This document shows positions 27,023 through 35,325 of a stretch of 64,000 nt of DNA, one piece after another. Source of the stretch: an uncultured bacterium (lineage in GTDB: Bacteria; Verrucomicrobiota; Lentisphaeria; Victivallales; UBA1829); the NCBI GenBank assembly GCA_949297765.1, contig CASFTV010000001.1, positions 62,001 to 126,000 of the forward strand. The letters are read 5' to 3'. The notes under the pieces were generated by a model. The model did not search any database. It saw nothing but the letters and a program-made list of their open reading frames with translations, and had not been told where the DNA came from. Made by a program: the position numbers and the translations under genes. Position 1 is the stretch's first letter, and each line of letters begins with the position of its first letter.

Positions 27023-27645
27023 AATTCCGGATTCGGAAAAATGATCTGGAAGCGCTTGTCCGCCGGGTTCCGGAGTTCGAAGCGCTTGTCCGCCGGGAAC
27101 CTCCGAAGAGCTTTGAATGTGTCCGGGATCTGTTTGAGGCGCTGGTGCGGAGCATTGTCGCCCAGCAGCTCTCGGTAAAGGCGGCGGACTCCATTACAAG
27201 GCGTCTGGAAGGACTGCTCGGCGGATTCGATGCGGAAAAACTGCTTGCGGCGGAGACCGGTGATCTGCGCGCCTGCGGGCTTTCCGCCCAGAAGATCGGC
27301 TATCTGCGCGGAATTGCGGAAGCAAAATGTTCCGGAAGGGTGAACTTCCGCTCGCTGGCGCGCAGACCCGATGCGGAAATCGTTGCGGAACTGGTCAAAC
27401 TCAAGGGGGTCGGGGTGTGGACTGCGGAAATGCTGCTGATTTTTGCCCTCGGACGTCCTGATGTGATGAGCTTCCGGGATCTGGGAATCCGGCGCGGCGC
27501 GATGCTGCTCCTGGGACGGACGGAGGAGCTTTCTGAAGAGGAATTTGAAGATTTCCGCCGTCGCTGTTCGCCCTGCGGGACGCTGGCATCGCTCTGTCTC
27601 TGGCGGATCAAGGACGGCGGACTCTCTGTATCGAAAACTCCCTGA
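27019..27645 (+). CDS. HhH-GPD DNA glycosylase (AlkA/MAG-like)
   Basis: 208 residues. HhH-GPD features are FEALVRSIVAQQLSVKAADS, the hairpin LVKLKGVGVWTAEMLLIFAL, and the catalytic Asp in MSFRDLGIRRGA. This is the 3-methyladenine DNA glycosylase II group, which excises alkylated purines in base excision repair. No iron-sulfur cysteine loop is present. The N-terminus holds a short duplication (EALVRR twice, with a third similar copy). Its ATG overlaps the kinase stop, an odd partner for a two-component operon. Confidence 0.87.
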   Translation: MKFRIRKNDLEALVRRVPEFEALVRREPPKSFECVRDLFEALVRSIVAQQLSVKAADSITRRLEGLLGGFDAEKLLAAETGDLRACGLSAQKIGYLRGIAEAKCSGRVNFRSLARRPDAEIVAELVKLKGVGVWTAEMLLIFALGRPDVMSFRDLGIRRGAMLLLGRTEELSEEEFEDFRRRCSPCGTLASLCLWRIKDGGLSVSKTP

Positions 27646-27741
27646 AGCCGCAGCGGAGAGCTGCCGTTCCGATGGAAAATCGGGGACGGGACTGGATTTT
27701 TCCGGAAAAAACGGTATCTTATAGGGAAAACGAGGAATCCC

Positions 27742-29799
27742 ATGAGTCTGTTTCAACTAGTATCCGAATATGCCCCCGCCGGAGATCAGCCTGCCGCGAT
27801 CGACGCTCTTGTCCGCGGACTGAACAGCGGACGGCGCTATCAGACTCTTCAGGGGGTGACCGGATCGGGAAAAACCTTCACGCTGGCCAATGTGATCGCG
27901 CGGATGGACCGTCCGGTGCTGGTGCTTTCCCATAACAAGACTCTGGCGGCCCAGCTGTACAGCGAATTCAAAACCTTTTTCCCGAACAACGCGGTGGAAT
28001 ACTTCATCAGCTATTACGACTACTATCTTCCGGAGTCGTATATTCCGCAGACGGATACCTACATTGCGAAGGATGCAAGCATCAACGAGAACATCGAACG
28101 GCTGCGGCTTTCCGCGACGGCGTCGCTGATCGAGCGGCGGGATGTGATCGCGGTTGCGAGCGTTTCCTGCATCTACGGCCTCGGCTCGCCTTCCGATTAT
28201 GAGGATATGTGCATCGAACTGCGCACCGGCATGCGGATGGACCGCGATAAACTGCTGGAGCTGCTGGTCGCGATTCAGTATACGCGGAACGATCAGGCTC
28301 CGGAGAAAGCCCAGTTCCGCGTGAGGGGCGACTGCGTGGATATCTTCTCCGCACAGAAGGAGGAGTTCATCCGCGTGGAGTTCTGGGGCGACGAGGTGGA
28401 ATCGCTCTCCCGCCGCGAAGTGGTGGCGGGAAATATCCTCGCCAAACCGGAAAAAGCGTTCATTTTTCCGGCAAAGCTCTTTGTCATGCCGCAGGAGAAG
28501 CTGGAGGCTGCAACAATTTCGATCCTTGCCGAGATGAAGGAGCGGGTCCGGGAGCTGGAAGGACAGAATAAACTCGTGGAGGCGCAGCGCCTTTTCCAGA
28601 GAGTGAATTACGATCTGGAGATGATGCGCGAGATCGGATACTGTTCGGGAATCGAAAACTATTCGCGGCATCTTGCGGGGCGGGCGCCCGGATCGCGTCC
28701 GTACTGCCTGCTTGACTTCTTCCAGAAGGACTTCATCACGATGATCGACGAGTCGCATGTGACGATTCCGCAGCTTCAGGCCATGTACCGCGCGGACCGG
28801 AGCCGGAAGGAGACACTCGTGGAACATGGATTCCGTCTGCCGTCCGCACTGGACAACCGTCCGCTGAAGTTCGAGGAATTTTCCCGGATTACCGGCGACA
28901 CCATCTATGTTTCCGCCACGCCCGCGGAGTACGAACTCCGTCAGTCGGGCAATGTTGTGGTGGAACAGGTGGTCCGGCCGACCGGTCTGCTGGACCCGGT
29001 GGTGGAGGTCCGCCCGCTGGAGGGACAGGTGGACGATGTGATGGAGGAGATCCGCGCCAATGCCGCGGTCGGCGGCAGAACCATCGTCACGACGCTGACC
29101 AAGAAGAGCGCCGAACGTCTGGCGGATTATCTTTCCGATCTTGGGATGCGCGTGAAGTATCTGCATTCTGAAATCGACGCCATTGAGCGGGTCCGCATCC
29201 TGTCGGAACTGCGGGACGGCGCATTCGACTGCCTGATCGGCATCAATCTCCTGCGTGAAGGAATCGACCTTCCGGAAGTGCGTCTGGTGGCAATTCTGGA
29301 TGCGGACAAGGAGGGATTCCTGCGTTCGGAGCGTTCGCTGATCCAGGTGGCGGGACGGGCCGCCCGGAACGCCGAAGGACGGGTGATCCTCTATGCGGAC
29401 ATCATCACCGATTCCATCAAAAAACTTCTGGAGGTTACGGAGGAACGCCGTTCGAAACAGATCGCCTACAACGAGGAGCACCACATCGTTCCGAAAACGA
29501 TCGTCAAGACAAGACGGAAAACCATCGAGGAAACGGTCTTCGGCGATGATGAGGACGACGACAGAACAATCCTGACGGTCGCGGAAGGCCGCGCCCGGTA
29601 CACTGCGGGCGCCGGAAAAGGAAAAAAGATGGAACTTCCCGGACATACGATGAAACGTCCGCTGTCACAGGCGGAGGTGACCGAAATCATTTCCGAACTC
29701 GAACGCGAAATGATGGAAGCCGCCGAGGCGCTCGAATTCGAACGGGCCGCCGAACTGCGGGATAAAATCAGAGAAATCGAAAAGGGCGGATTGAAATGA
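27742..29799 (+). CDS. uvrB: UvrABC system protein B
   Basis: 685 residues, normal length. Walker A is GVTGSGKT (38-45), and the beta-hairpin that clamps DNA is YYDYYLPESYIPQTDTYIAK. Also present are ATASLIERRDVIAVASVSCI, the helicase motifs MIDESHVT, VSATPAEYEL and GINLLREGIDLPEV, then RSLIQVAGRAARNAEG. The C-terminal UVR coiled-coil segment (SELEREMMEAAEALEFERAA) binds UvrC. It verifies damage in nucleotide excision repair. RBS GAGGAA. Its stop overlaps the next gene by 4 bases. Confidence 0.97.
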   Translation: MSLFQLVSEYAPAGDQPAAIDALVRGLNSGRRYQTLQGVTGSGKTFTLANVIARMDRPVLVLSHNKTLAAQLYSEFKTFFPNNAVEYFISYYDYYLPESYIPQTDTYIAKDASINENIERLRLSATASLIERRDVIAVASVSCIYGLGSPSDYEDMCIELRTGMRMDRDKLLELLVAIQYTRNDQAPEKAQFRVRGDCVDIFSAQKEEFIRVEFWGDEVESLSRREVVAGNILAKPEKAFIFPAKLFVMPQEKLEAATISILAEMKERVRELEGQNKLVEAQRLFQRVNYDLEMMREIGYCSGIENYSRHLAGRAPGSRPYCLLDFFQKDFITMIDESHVTIPQLQAMYRADRSRKETLVEHGFRLPSALDNRPLKFEEFSRITGDTIYVSATPAEYELRQSGNVVVEQVVRPTGLLDPVVEVRPLEGQVDDVMEEIRANAAVGGRTIVTTLTKKSAERLADYLSDLGMRVKYLHSEIDAIERVRILSELRDGAFDCLIGINLLREGIDLPEVRLVAILDADKEGFLRSERSLIQVAGRAARNAEGRVILYADIITDSIKKLLEVTEERRSKQIAYNEEHHIVPKTIVKTRRKTIEETVFGDDEDDDRTILTVAEGRARYTAGAGKGKKMELPGHTMKRPLSQAEVTEIISELEREMMEAAEALEFERAAELRDKIREIEKGGLK

Positions 29800-30770
29800 T
29801 GAAGAAAATTCTTTTGCCGCTGTTCGCCGCGGCGGTTTTGAGTCTCCCGGCGCAGGAACAGGTGTCGCTTGGAAGGGAGACCCGGAGCGATTCGGTGCTT
29901 GCATCGGTCAACGGGGAACCGGTCACGCTGCTGGATGTCATTCTCGAAAGCGGACACGACGAGGCCCGTCTGGCGGCCATGTTCTCCGGAGAACGTCTCT
30001 ATGCGGAAACCGCGAAAATCCGGAAAAAAATCGTGGATGAGATTGTCGTACGGAAGCTGGTCTACAATGAATACAAGGCGAATCCGTTTGAAATCAAGAA
30101 ACAGCATATCGAGGATGTCGTCGATTCGATCGCGCTCACGATGGGAGACGGCACCCGCTCTTCGCTGGAACGCAAAGTGAAAGCCTACGGATCCAATATG
30201 TGGGAAATCCGGGAAAAGGCTCTGGAAAAAATCGCGGTCGACGTGCTGATGATGGAACACTGCGACCGCAAGGTCTTCATCACGCCGCGCCAGATCTACG
30301 AATACTACCGGAACAATCCGGAGCTCTGGACCCGTCCGGCTGTGATTTCGCTCCAGCTCCTGCTGGTCCGGAAGGATACCGGAAAAGATGTCAACGCCAT
30401 TGTTGCCAATCTCAGGGAGATGCTGAAAGATGCGGATGAAAGCACCTTTTCCCGAATCACAAAGGAAAACTCCGAAGGCCCGAATGCGTCGCAGGGCGGC
30501 CGGATCGGCTCCATCGAGCGCGATAAACTGCGCCTGGAATTCCGGGACATTCTGAAGAACGCCGGACCAGGGACCATCGCGGGGCCGGTGGAGACCCCCG
30601 AAGGATTCTACTTCATCCGTGTCGCGGAAATCCGGGAGGCCGAAAAACAGCCGTTCAGCAAGGTCTCGGAACAGATCCATAACGACCTCCGGAAAAAAGC
30701 CATCGAGAAGGTGCGCTCACAGTATCGGGAATCCCTGCTCAAAGAAGCAATCGTCCGCTACTTCTTCTGA
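29796..30770 (+). CDS. Periplasmic parvulin-type peptidyl-prolyl isomerase (SurA-like)
   Basis: 324 residues starting ATGATG inside the uvrB stop. Signal peptide KKILLPLFAAAVLSLPAQ (3-20). A SurA-N-like helical part (SVLASVNGEPVTLLDVILES, IRKKIVDEIVVRKLVYNEY) is followed by one PPIC rotamase domain (VISLQLLLVRKD, FSRITKENSEGPNASQGG, IAGPVETPEGFYFIRVAE). It would aid outer-membrane or exported protein folding. Coupling to uvrB is by position only; no functional link is obvious. Confidence 0.88.
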   Translation: MMKKILLPLFAAAVLSLPAQEQVSLGRETRSDSVLASVNGEPVTLLDVILESGHDEARLAAMFSGERLYAETAKIRKKIVDEIVVRKLVYNEYKANPFEIKKQHIEDVVDSIALTMGDGTRSSLERKVKAYGSNMWEIREKALEKIAVDVLMMEHCDRKVFITPRQIYEYYRNNPELWTRPAVISLQLLLVRKDTGKDVNAIVANLREMLKDADESTFSRITKENSEGPNASQGGRIGSIERDKLRLEFRDILKNAGPGTIAGPVETPEGFYFIRVAEIREAEKQPFSKVSEQIHNDLRKKAIEKVRSQYRESLLKEAIVRYFF

Positions 30771-30774
30771 AAAA

Positions 30775-30802
30775 CCGGGGAAATATCGCGCATTTTCCCC
30801 GG
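30775..30802 (+). terminator. Hairpin after the parvulin gene, possible terminator
   Basis: CCGGGGAAA (30775-30783) pairs perfectly with TTTCCCCGG (30794-30802) across a 10-base loop, 4 bases after the stop. There is no following T tract, so termination is uncertain. Confidence 0.4.
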
Positions 30803-30867
30803 GAAAGAAGGGAGTCTCCTTTTGTGTTCCTGCAGCGGAACACCGGCCGTTCGAAACTCGAATCCGC

Positions 30868-30907
30868 AAAAAAAAACGCCACAGACCGCGGAATACGGCC
30901 TGTGGCG
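30868..30907 (-). terminator. Intrinsic terminator of the GH106-like gene
   Basis: Minus strand: stem CGCCACAG/CTGTGGCG (30900-30907 and 30877-30884), extended inward by further pairs after one mismatch, followed by nine T residues (30868-30876). It starts 20 bases after the stop of the GH106-like gene. Confidence 0.8.
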
Positions 30908-30926
30908 AAAAACTCCGAACCGGAGA

Positions 30927-33900
30927 TCAGAACTTGAGGACCGGCGGTTCAAGAAGTCCGCACGGGACAAGCTGACGGCCTGTAACATCATAATGTTTGA
31001 ATTCGGCGGGACCCGTCCAGTTCGGCCATTTGGTCATGAGATAGAACGGTCCGTGGGAATTCCGGCGATGGCCGAGAACTTCGATTTCCAGCACATTTTC
31101 CCCTTCTTTGAGAAGATTTGAGATCTCTGCGGAGAAGGGCGGCCACGGGAGCATGATCTGCCCGCTTCCGTTGACGCGGACTCCGAGGGCGACACCGCGC
31201 CATTCCGGAATTTCCAGAACGACCGGCCCGTCTGTTTCCGGTTTGCGGAAAGTGGTCCGGTAGACGAGGTTTCCTGCGTAATTCTGGAAGCCCTGATTGC
31301 ACCAGTCTCCGATGTCGAGGGTTTTCGGACGGGCAATGAGAGTGTCGCCTTTTACGCCGAAATCTCCGAGCAGATAGATCATCTCCAGTCCGGGGAGAAG
31401 TTCGTGGTAAGCGGGACAGTGGAGTTCCAGAAGATTCTTCCCTTTCTGAACGAGTCCGGCGGGAACGGGGATTTTTCGCATGGAACGGTCGCACCAGAAT
31501 CCGGAATCGGTCATGGGGAACTCCCTGCCGTTGAGGGTGGCCGTGTAGAGATCGGGCCGCTCAATGCCGAGGAAGAGCTCTCCCGGAATGGCCTCACACT
31601 GGAACGTGTAACGGAGTCTGAGATCAATGGTCCGCGAGGGAGTTTCCTTCAGACGGCACCAGGGCTGGACCATTGCTCCGCCGCGCGGCCGTTTCCCGAG
31701 CAGTTCCCGCAGATAGTCATCAACTTTGTTGACGTAGGCGGGAAGCATGAAATATCCGCCGTCCGCGGAGCAGGAGGGATGGTCGAGAACGAGGACATTC
31801 GGATCATCCGTCACTGCTTCCCATCCGGTCCGGGGGAGGGCGGCTGTCGCGGAGAGCTGCACCGGGGCTTCGCGTTCCATGACGGCGGCCGGCTCGTCCG
31901 AGGCAATGAAGAAGCGGCTCTCCAGCGGAGCAAACGAGGTTTCAAAGACCAGACATCCGTTCCGGTAATCCGTTTTTACCGCATAGCGTTTTCCCGTCCG
32001 CAGATCCAGTTCGCAGATGTTCCGCTTTTCCGGCTGTTTCCATGCGATCACCGCGTTCGGGAAGGAAAGTCTGCGATCCCGGGAGAGCGGCGCGTCGAAC
32101 TGATGGACTGTCTGATTCATGGAGGTGTTGCAAAGGAAGAGCGTGTCGAAATCCTCCGCCCGGTGGATTGAAAGGAGAATCGGATCAATCTCCTTCCCGT
32201 CCGCCTGAACGGAGACATTGCGTGCTTCGGGAGCAACGCTTTCCGCAAGGTTCTCCTCCTCCACCGGACGGAAGAGCTTGTAGATTTCCGCCGGAAGCGC
32301 GGAGGGCTGTCCGTCCGCACAGCGGGGAATCCCGCCGAGATAGACCACTTTTCCGCCGTTTTCGGCAAACGCTTTCAGCAGGTTCAGCGTCGTTGTCCGG
32401 ATGGTTCTCATGCGGGGCAGGACCACCGCCTTGTAGCCCGCAAGGGCAACAAAGATCGTTTTTCCTTCGACACGGGCATGACGGGACATGACCTCTTCCT
32501 CTCCGTAATCGAAGTCGATGTTCTCCTTGAGCAGGCGGTTGCGCAGGGAGATCAGACGGTTGTTCTCCTCATTCTTTTCCTGGTCGGTCATGGCGGAGAT
32601 CGGTTTTCCGAACCAGGTGGACTCGATCGGATGCACGACGAGCAGATCCCGGGCCTCCTCTCCCTCGGAGAGAGCCGCGCCGAGACGGGCATAGTAGTCC
32701 TCGACCACCGAGTAGCGGCTGCACCACGGCGACTGATACGAAATGCTCGCCGGATAATCCCGTTTTGCCTCCGCCTCCATGGAATACCAGGCAAGATGCT
32801 GGCAGCGGAGATTGATTCCGAGCGCCGCCTGCCAGTCGCCGAGCGCCTTATGTCCCATGAACGGGAAATCCCATCCGGTGCATCCATAGGTTTCGCTGAG
32901 ACGGGTCTTGCGGCCGAACTGCCGGGCCATCGACACACACTGCTTCGCGGTATCGTAAATGGTCCAGTGCTCGGTAAGGAGGTCGATTCCGGGCGCCTGC
33001 ATGTATTCGTAGAAGCGCATCGCGGAGCCGACAACCGAACTCTGGCTGATGAGATTGTCTTCGCAGAGAACATGACCGGTGAACATCAGATGGTGCTTTT
33101 CGCACCAGTCGCCGATCTGTTTGGAGAAGGATTTGACAAACAGATCCGTCATAATCTCATAGTGATTCAGGCGGATGCGGGAACATTCCTCGCCATTGAT
33201 CTGGAAAAAGAGTTCCGGCAGATGATCGAGAAGATCATAGCCGCAGCGTTTCCGGGTCTCCTCCACGACGGCGCCGGTCCAGTTGGAGTAGTTCGGTTCG
33301 TCCGTGAAGATTCCGGGAACGGTTTTCCCGAAATCCCCGGAAATCTCCCGGGCGTATTTTTCATGGGTGACTTCAATGAATTTCCGGACGGCTTCCGGAT
33401 TGCAGGTATCCAGATAAGCTCCGCCGTTGTACCAGTCGGAGTCCTCTTCGATGACTTCAAAGAAGCGGAGGAAGGTCTCTCCTTCCGCAAGAGAATCGCC
33501 GCGTTTGAGGCGGCGGGGATTCCAGGCTTCCGTTCCCTTCCGTTTTGCGGCGAACCATGCCAGATCGGATTCGGAATACTCGGGATGATCCAGTTCCTGA
33601 ACCTTGAGTCTTCTGCGCCGGAATTCCGGATGGTCTTTGGTGACGAGTCCGCCCGCGGCGCCGGAGGGCCAGCGATCTTCATCGTAGAGCCATGCGTGCA
33701 TTCCGTTTTTTGCCGCTTCGTCGATGCAGGCGCGGACGCACTCAAACCAGTCGTCGCTCAGATACGCAGTGTTGAGGCCGACCCGCGAGTGCATGAAAAA
33801 ACCGCCGAGCCCCATCTGTTTCATGTTGCGGATCTGTCTGCGGAGTTCTTCCGGTTCCAGTTTGCTGTTCCACGCCCAGAAGGGCGCACCGCGAAAATCT

Positions 33901-33941
33901 GAAGAAGGATTTTCTGTTTTCTGAAGCAGTTGTTGAATCAT
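30927..33941 (-). CDS. GH106-like glycosidase (alpha-L-rhamnosidase type)
   Basis: 1004 residues, no signal peptide, RBS AAAGGA. The N-terminus shows the GH106 opening: FRGAPFWAWNSKLEPEELRR, MGLGGFFMHSRVGLNTAYLS, HAWLYDEDRWPSGAAGG. Further barrel segments are GIFTDEPNYSNWTG, FTGHVLCEDNL and LSETYGCTGWDF. An Ig/jelly-roll C-terminus contains GVALGVRVNGSGQIM and LKEGENVLEIEVLG. GH106 enzymes cleave alpha-L-rhamnose from plant rhamnogalacturonan or other glycans. Being cytosolic it would act on imported oligosaccharides. Divergent from an AraC regulator. Confidence 0.82.
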   Translation of the reverse strand: MIQQLLQKTENPSSDFRGAPFWAWNSKLEPEELRRQIRNMKQMGLGGFFMHSRVGLNTAYLSDDWFECVRACIDEAAKNGMHAWLYDEDRWPSGAAGGLVTKDHPEFRRRRLKVQELDHPEYSESDLAWFAAKRKGTEAWNPRRLKRGDSLAEGETFLRFFEVIEEDSDWYNGGAYLDTCNPEAVRKFIEVTHEKYAREISGDFGKTVPGIFTDEPNYSNWTGAVVEETRKRCGYDLLDHLPELFFQINGEECSRIRLNHYEIMTDLFVKSFSKQIGDWCEKHHLMFTGHVLCEDNLISQSSVVGSAMRFYEYMQAPGIDLLTEHWTIYDTAKQCVSMARQFGRKTRLSETYGCTGWDFPFMGHKALGDWQAALGINLRCQHLAWYSMEAEAKRDYPASISYQSPWCSRYSVVEDYYARLGAALSEGEEARDLLVVHPIESTWFGKPISAMTDQEKNEENNRLISLRNRLLKENIDFDYGEEEVMSRHARVEGKTIFVALAGYKAVVLPRMRTIRTTTLNLLKAFAENGGKVVYLGGIPRCADGQPSALPAEIYKLFRPVEEENLAESVAPEARNVSVQADGKEIDPILLSIHRAEDFDTLFLCNTSMNQTVHQFDAPLSRDRRLSFPNAVIAWKQPEKRNICELDLRTGKRYAVKTDYRNGCLVFETSFAPLESRFFIASDEPAAVMEREAPVQLSATAALPRTGWEAVTDDPNVLVLDHPSCSADGGYFMLPAYVNKVDDYLRELLGKRPRGGAMVQPWCRLKETPSRTIDLRLRYTFQCEAIPGELFLGIERPDLYTATLNGREFPMTDSGFWCDRSMRKIPVPAGLVQKGKNLLELHCPAYHELLPGLEMIYLLGDFGVKGDTLIARPKTLDIGDWCNQGFQNYAGNLVYRTTFRKPETDGPVVLEIPEWRGVALGVRVNGSGQIMLPWPPFSAEISNLLKEGENVLEIEVLGHRRNSHGPFYLMTKWPNWTGPAEFKHYDVTGRQLVPCGLLEPPVLKF

Positions 33942-34107
33942 TTGCCCGAAGTCCTTTTTTTGTTTGGTTGAGGATAATATAGAGGCTCTCCTCCTTGAAA
34001 ACCTTCATTTTTCAGAGAAAAACAAGGACGATCTGATAAAAATAGAAATCCTCTTCGGGAAAAACGGTACGGAATGAAAAATTTTCCGGGGTTTCACCGG
34101 ATTTCCG

Positions 34108-34136
34108 TTGAAAAGTCGCAAAAATGCGCATACAGT
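34108..34136 (+). promoter_or_regulatory. Promoter candidate for the AraC-family regulator
   Basis: TTGAAA (34108-34113), 17-base spacer, TACAGT (34131-34136), 33 bases before the start codon. Confidence 0.4.
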
Positions 34137-34169
34137 ATTCCCGCCTCAGGAAAAAAAGAAAAGGAAACA

Positions 34170-35069
34170 ATGAGAAACTATCTCGTCAATCTGGAAGATC
34201 TTCCGCGGATTCTGCAGGGACCGTTCCAAATCACCGCGATCCTTTCGACCGGACGGGCGGAGGCTCCGTGGCATGGAGTCCGGGGCAATTATCTGGAGTT
34301 TTGTCTGCGCCTCTCCTGCCGGGATGAGTATGCGGAGGATCTTCAGAACGGAGTCCGCACACGGATGCCGTATCCGCACATCTATCTCAAGTACCCGAAA
34401 AGCGATTATCACACCATGCCGTTTTCCACCCGCAGCGCATTTGCGATTCTCTATTCCGGCGATGTCTGCGAAGAGCTGCTCCGTCAGGGCTTCCTGCTGG
34501 ATACGCCCGCATGGCCGGTCACTCTCACCAACTCCATGGAGCACCTGATGCGCGAAATCGACTCCCTCTGCGACGGCATGACCAAACCGGGCGTTGTCGA
34601 CTGCATTGATGCGCGCGGCATCTGTTTCCTCCGGGAAATCATGCTCCAGCATCCGGCGAACAAGGCGCGCATGGAGATGAATCAGAAAGAGAGTCCGTAT
34701 CAGAGCAAGATCCAGCAGATCGCCGCCTATATCCGTCTCCATCTCCTGAAGGAGATCGATCTTGACCGGATCATTCAGGAAAACGGTCTTTCCCGCCGTT
34801 CCTTTTTCCGTCACTGGAACATGATATATCCCTTCTCCCCGCTTGAATACATTCAGGAACTCCGGATCCGGGAGGCCTGCAAGCTGCTGCGCAACACCGC
34901 ACTTTCCGTTTCAGATGTGGCTTACCGGGTCCGCATTCAGAACAGTTCTTATTTTGCGGCGCTCTTCAAACGCTTCTGCGGAATGACTCCGCGGGAGTTC
35001 CGGAAAAATCCCGATTTCCTCCCTCCCGAAACCGGCGAAGGATGGTTCCACTCTCTTCGCAAGCGCTGA
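34170..35069 (+). CDS. AraC-family transcriptional regulator
   Basis: 299 residues from ATG 34170 (AAGGAAACA precedes it; an in-frame ATG 96 bases upstream has no RBS). Residues 1-190 are a cupin-like sensor half without a clear ligand motif. Residues 200-299 hold the two AraC helix-turn-helix motifs: IDLDRIIQENGLSRRSFFRH, then LSVSDVAYRVRIQNSSYFAALFKR with the closing CGMTPREFRK. An inverted repeat suited to an AraC dimer lies in front of the following DUF6259 operon, so that operon is the likely target, along with the divergent GH106-like gene. Confidence 0.88.
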   Translation: MRNYLVNLEDLPRILQGPFQITAILSTGRAEAPWHGVRGNYLEFCLRLSCRDEYAEDLQNGVRTRMPYPHIYLKYPKSDYHTMPFSTRSAFAILYSGDVCEELLRQGFLLDTPAWPVTLTNSMEHLMREIDSLCDGMTKPGVVDCIDARGICFLREIMLQHPANKARMEMNQKESPYQSKIQQIAAYIRLHLLKEIDLDRIIQENGLSRRSFFRHWNMIYPFSPLEYIQELRIREACKLLRNTALSVSDVAYRVRIQNSSYFAALFKRFCGMTPREFRKNPDFLPPETGEGWFHSLRKR

Positions 35070-35176
35070 TCTTCTTTACTCCCGGCGTGTCGGGATTGTG
35101 CAACGGATTTTCCATAAGCGGGGAGGGTGCGGCCTTTCTGTTTCAGACATGCGGATTCTTTCGCTGTTTTCCTCTT

Positions 35177-35242
35177 TTTGTGCCAACTAAATTCCCAATA
35201 TAAATATTTTTTATGTCTGAATAAATTCCTGTTTGGCACAAA
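35177..35242. promoter_or_regulatory. Inverted repeat, candidate AraC-type binding sites
   Basis: TTTGTGCCAA (35177-35186) and TTGGCACAAA (35233-35242) are perfect inverted 10-mers, with centres 56 bases apart (about five helical turns). They lie upstream of a TATAAT at 35292-35297 that has no good -35 at 17 bases, as expected of an activator-dependent promoter. Confidence 0.55.
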
Positions 35243-35291
35243 TGCGTTAAAATTTGACATTTTTCAGATAGACGTTTCGGCAAACTTGCAG

Positions 35292-35297
35292 TATAAT
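35292..35297 (+). promoter_or_regulatory. -10 box of the DUF6259 operon
   Basis: Perfect TATAAT 28 bases before the start codon. A TTGACA at 35254-35259 lies 32 bases away, too far to serve as its -35. Confidence 0.45.
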
Positions 35298-35325
35298 AAA
35301 CAGCAGATTTCGAAAAGGAAGGAAG

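Noticed and set aside
33942-34107. TGAAAA/TTTTCA inverted repeat between GH106 and AraC genes
   Set aside because: Short AT-rich arms with a 7-base gap occur often by chance in this intergenic sequence.
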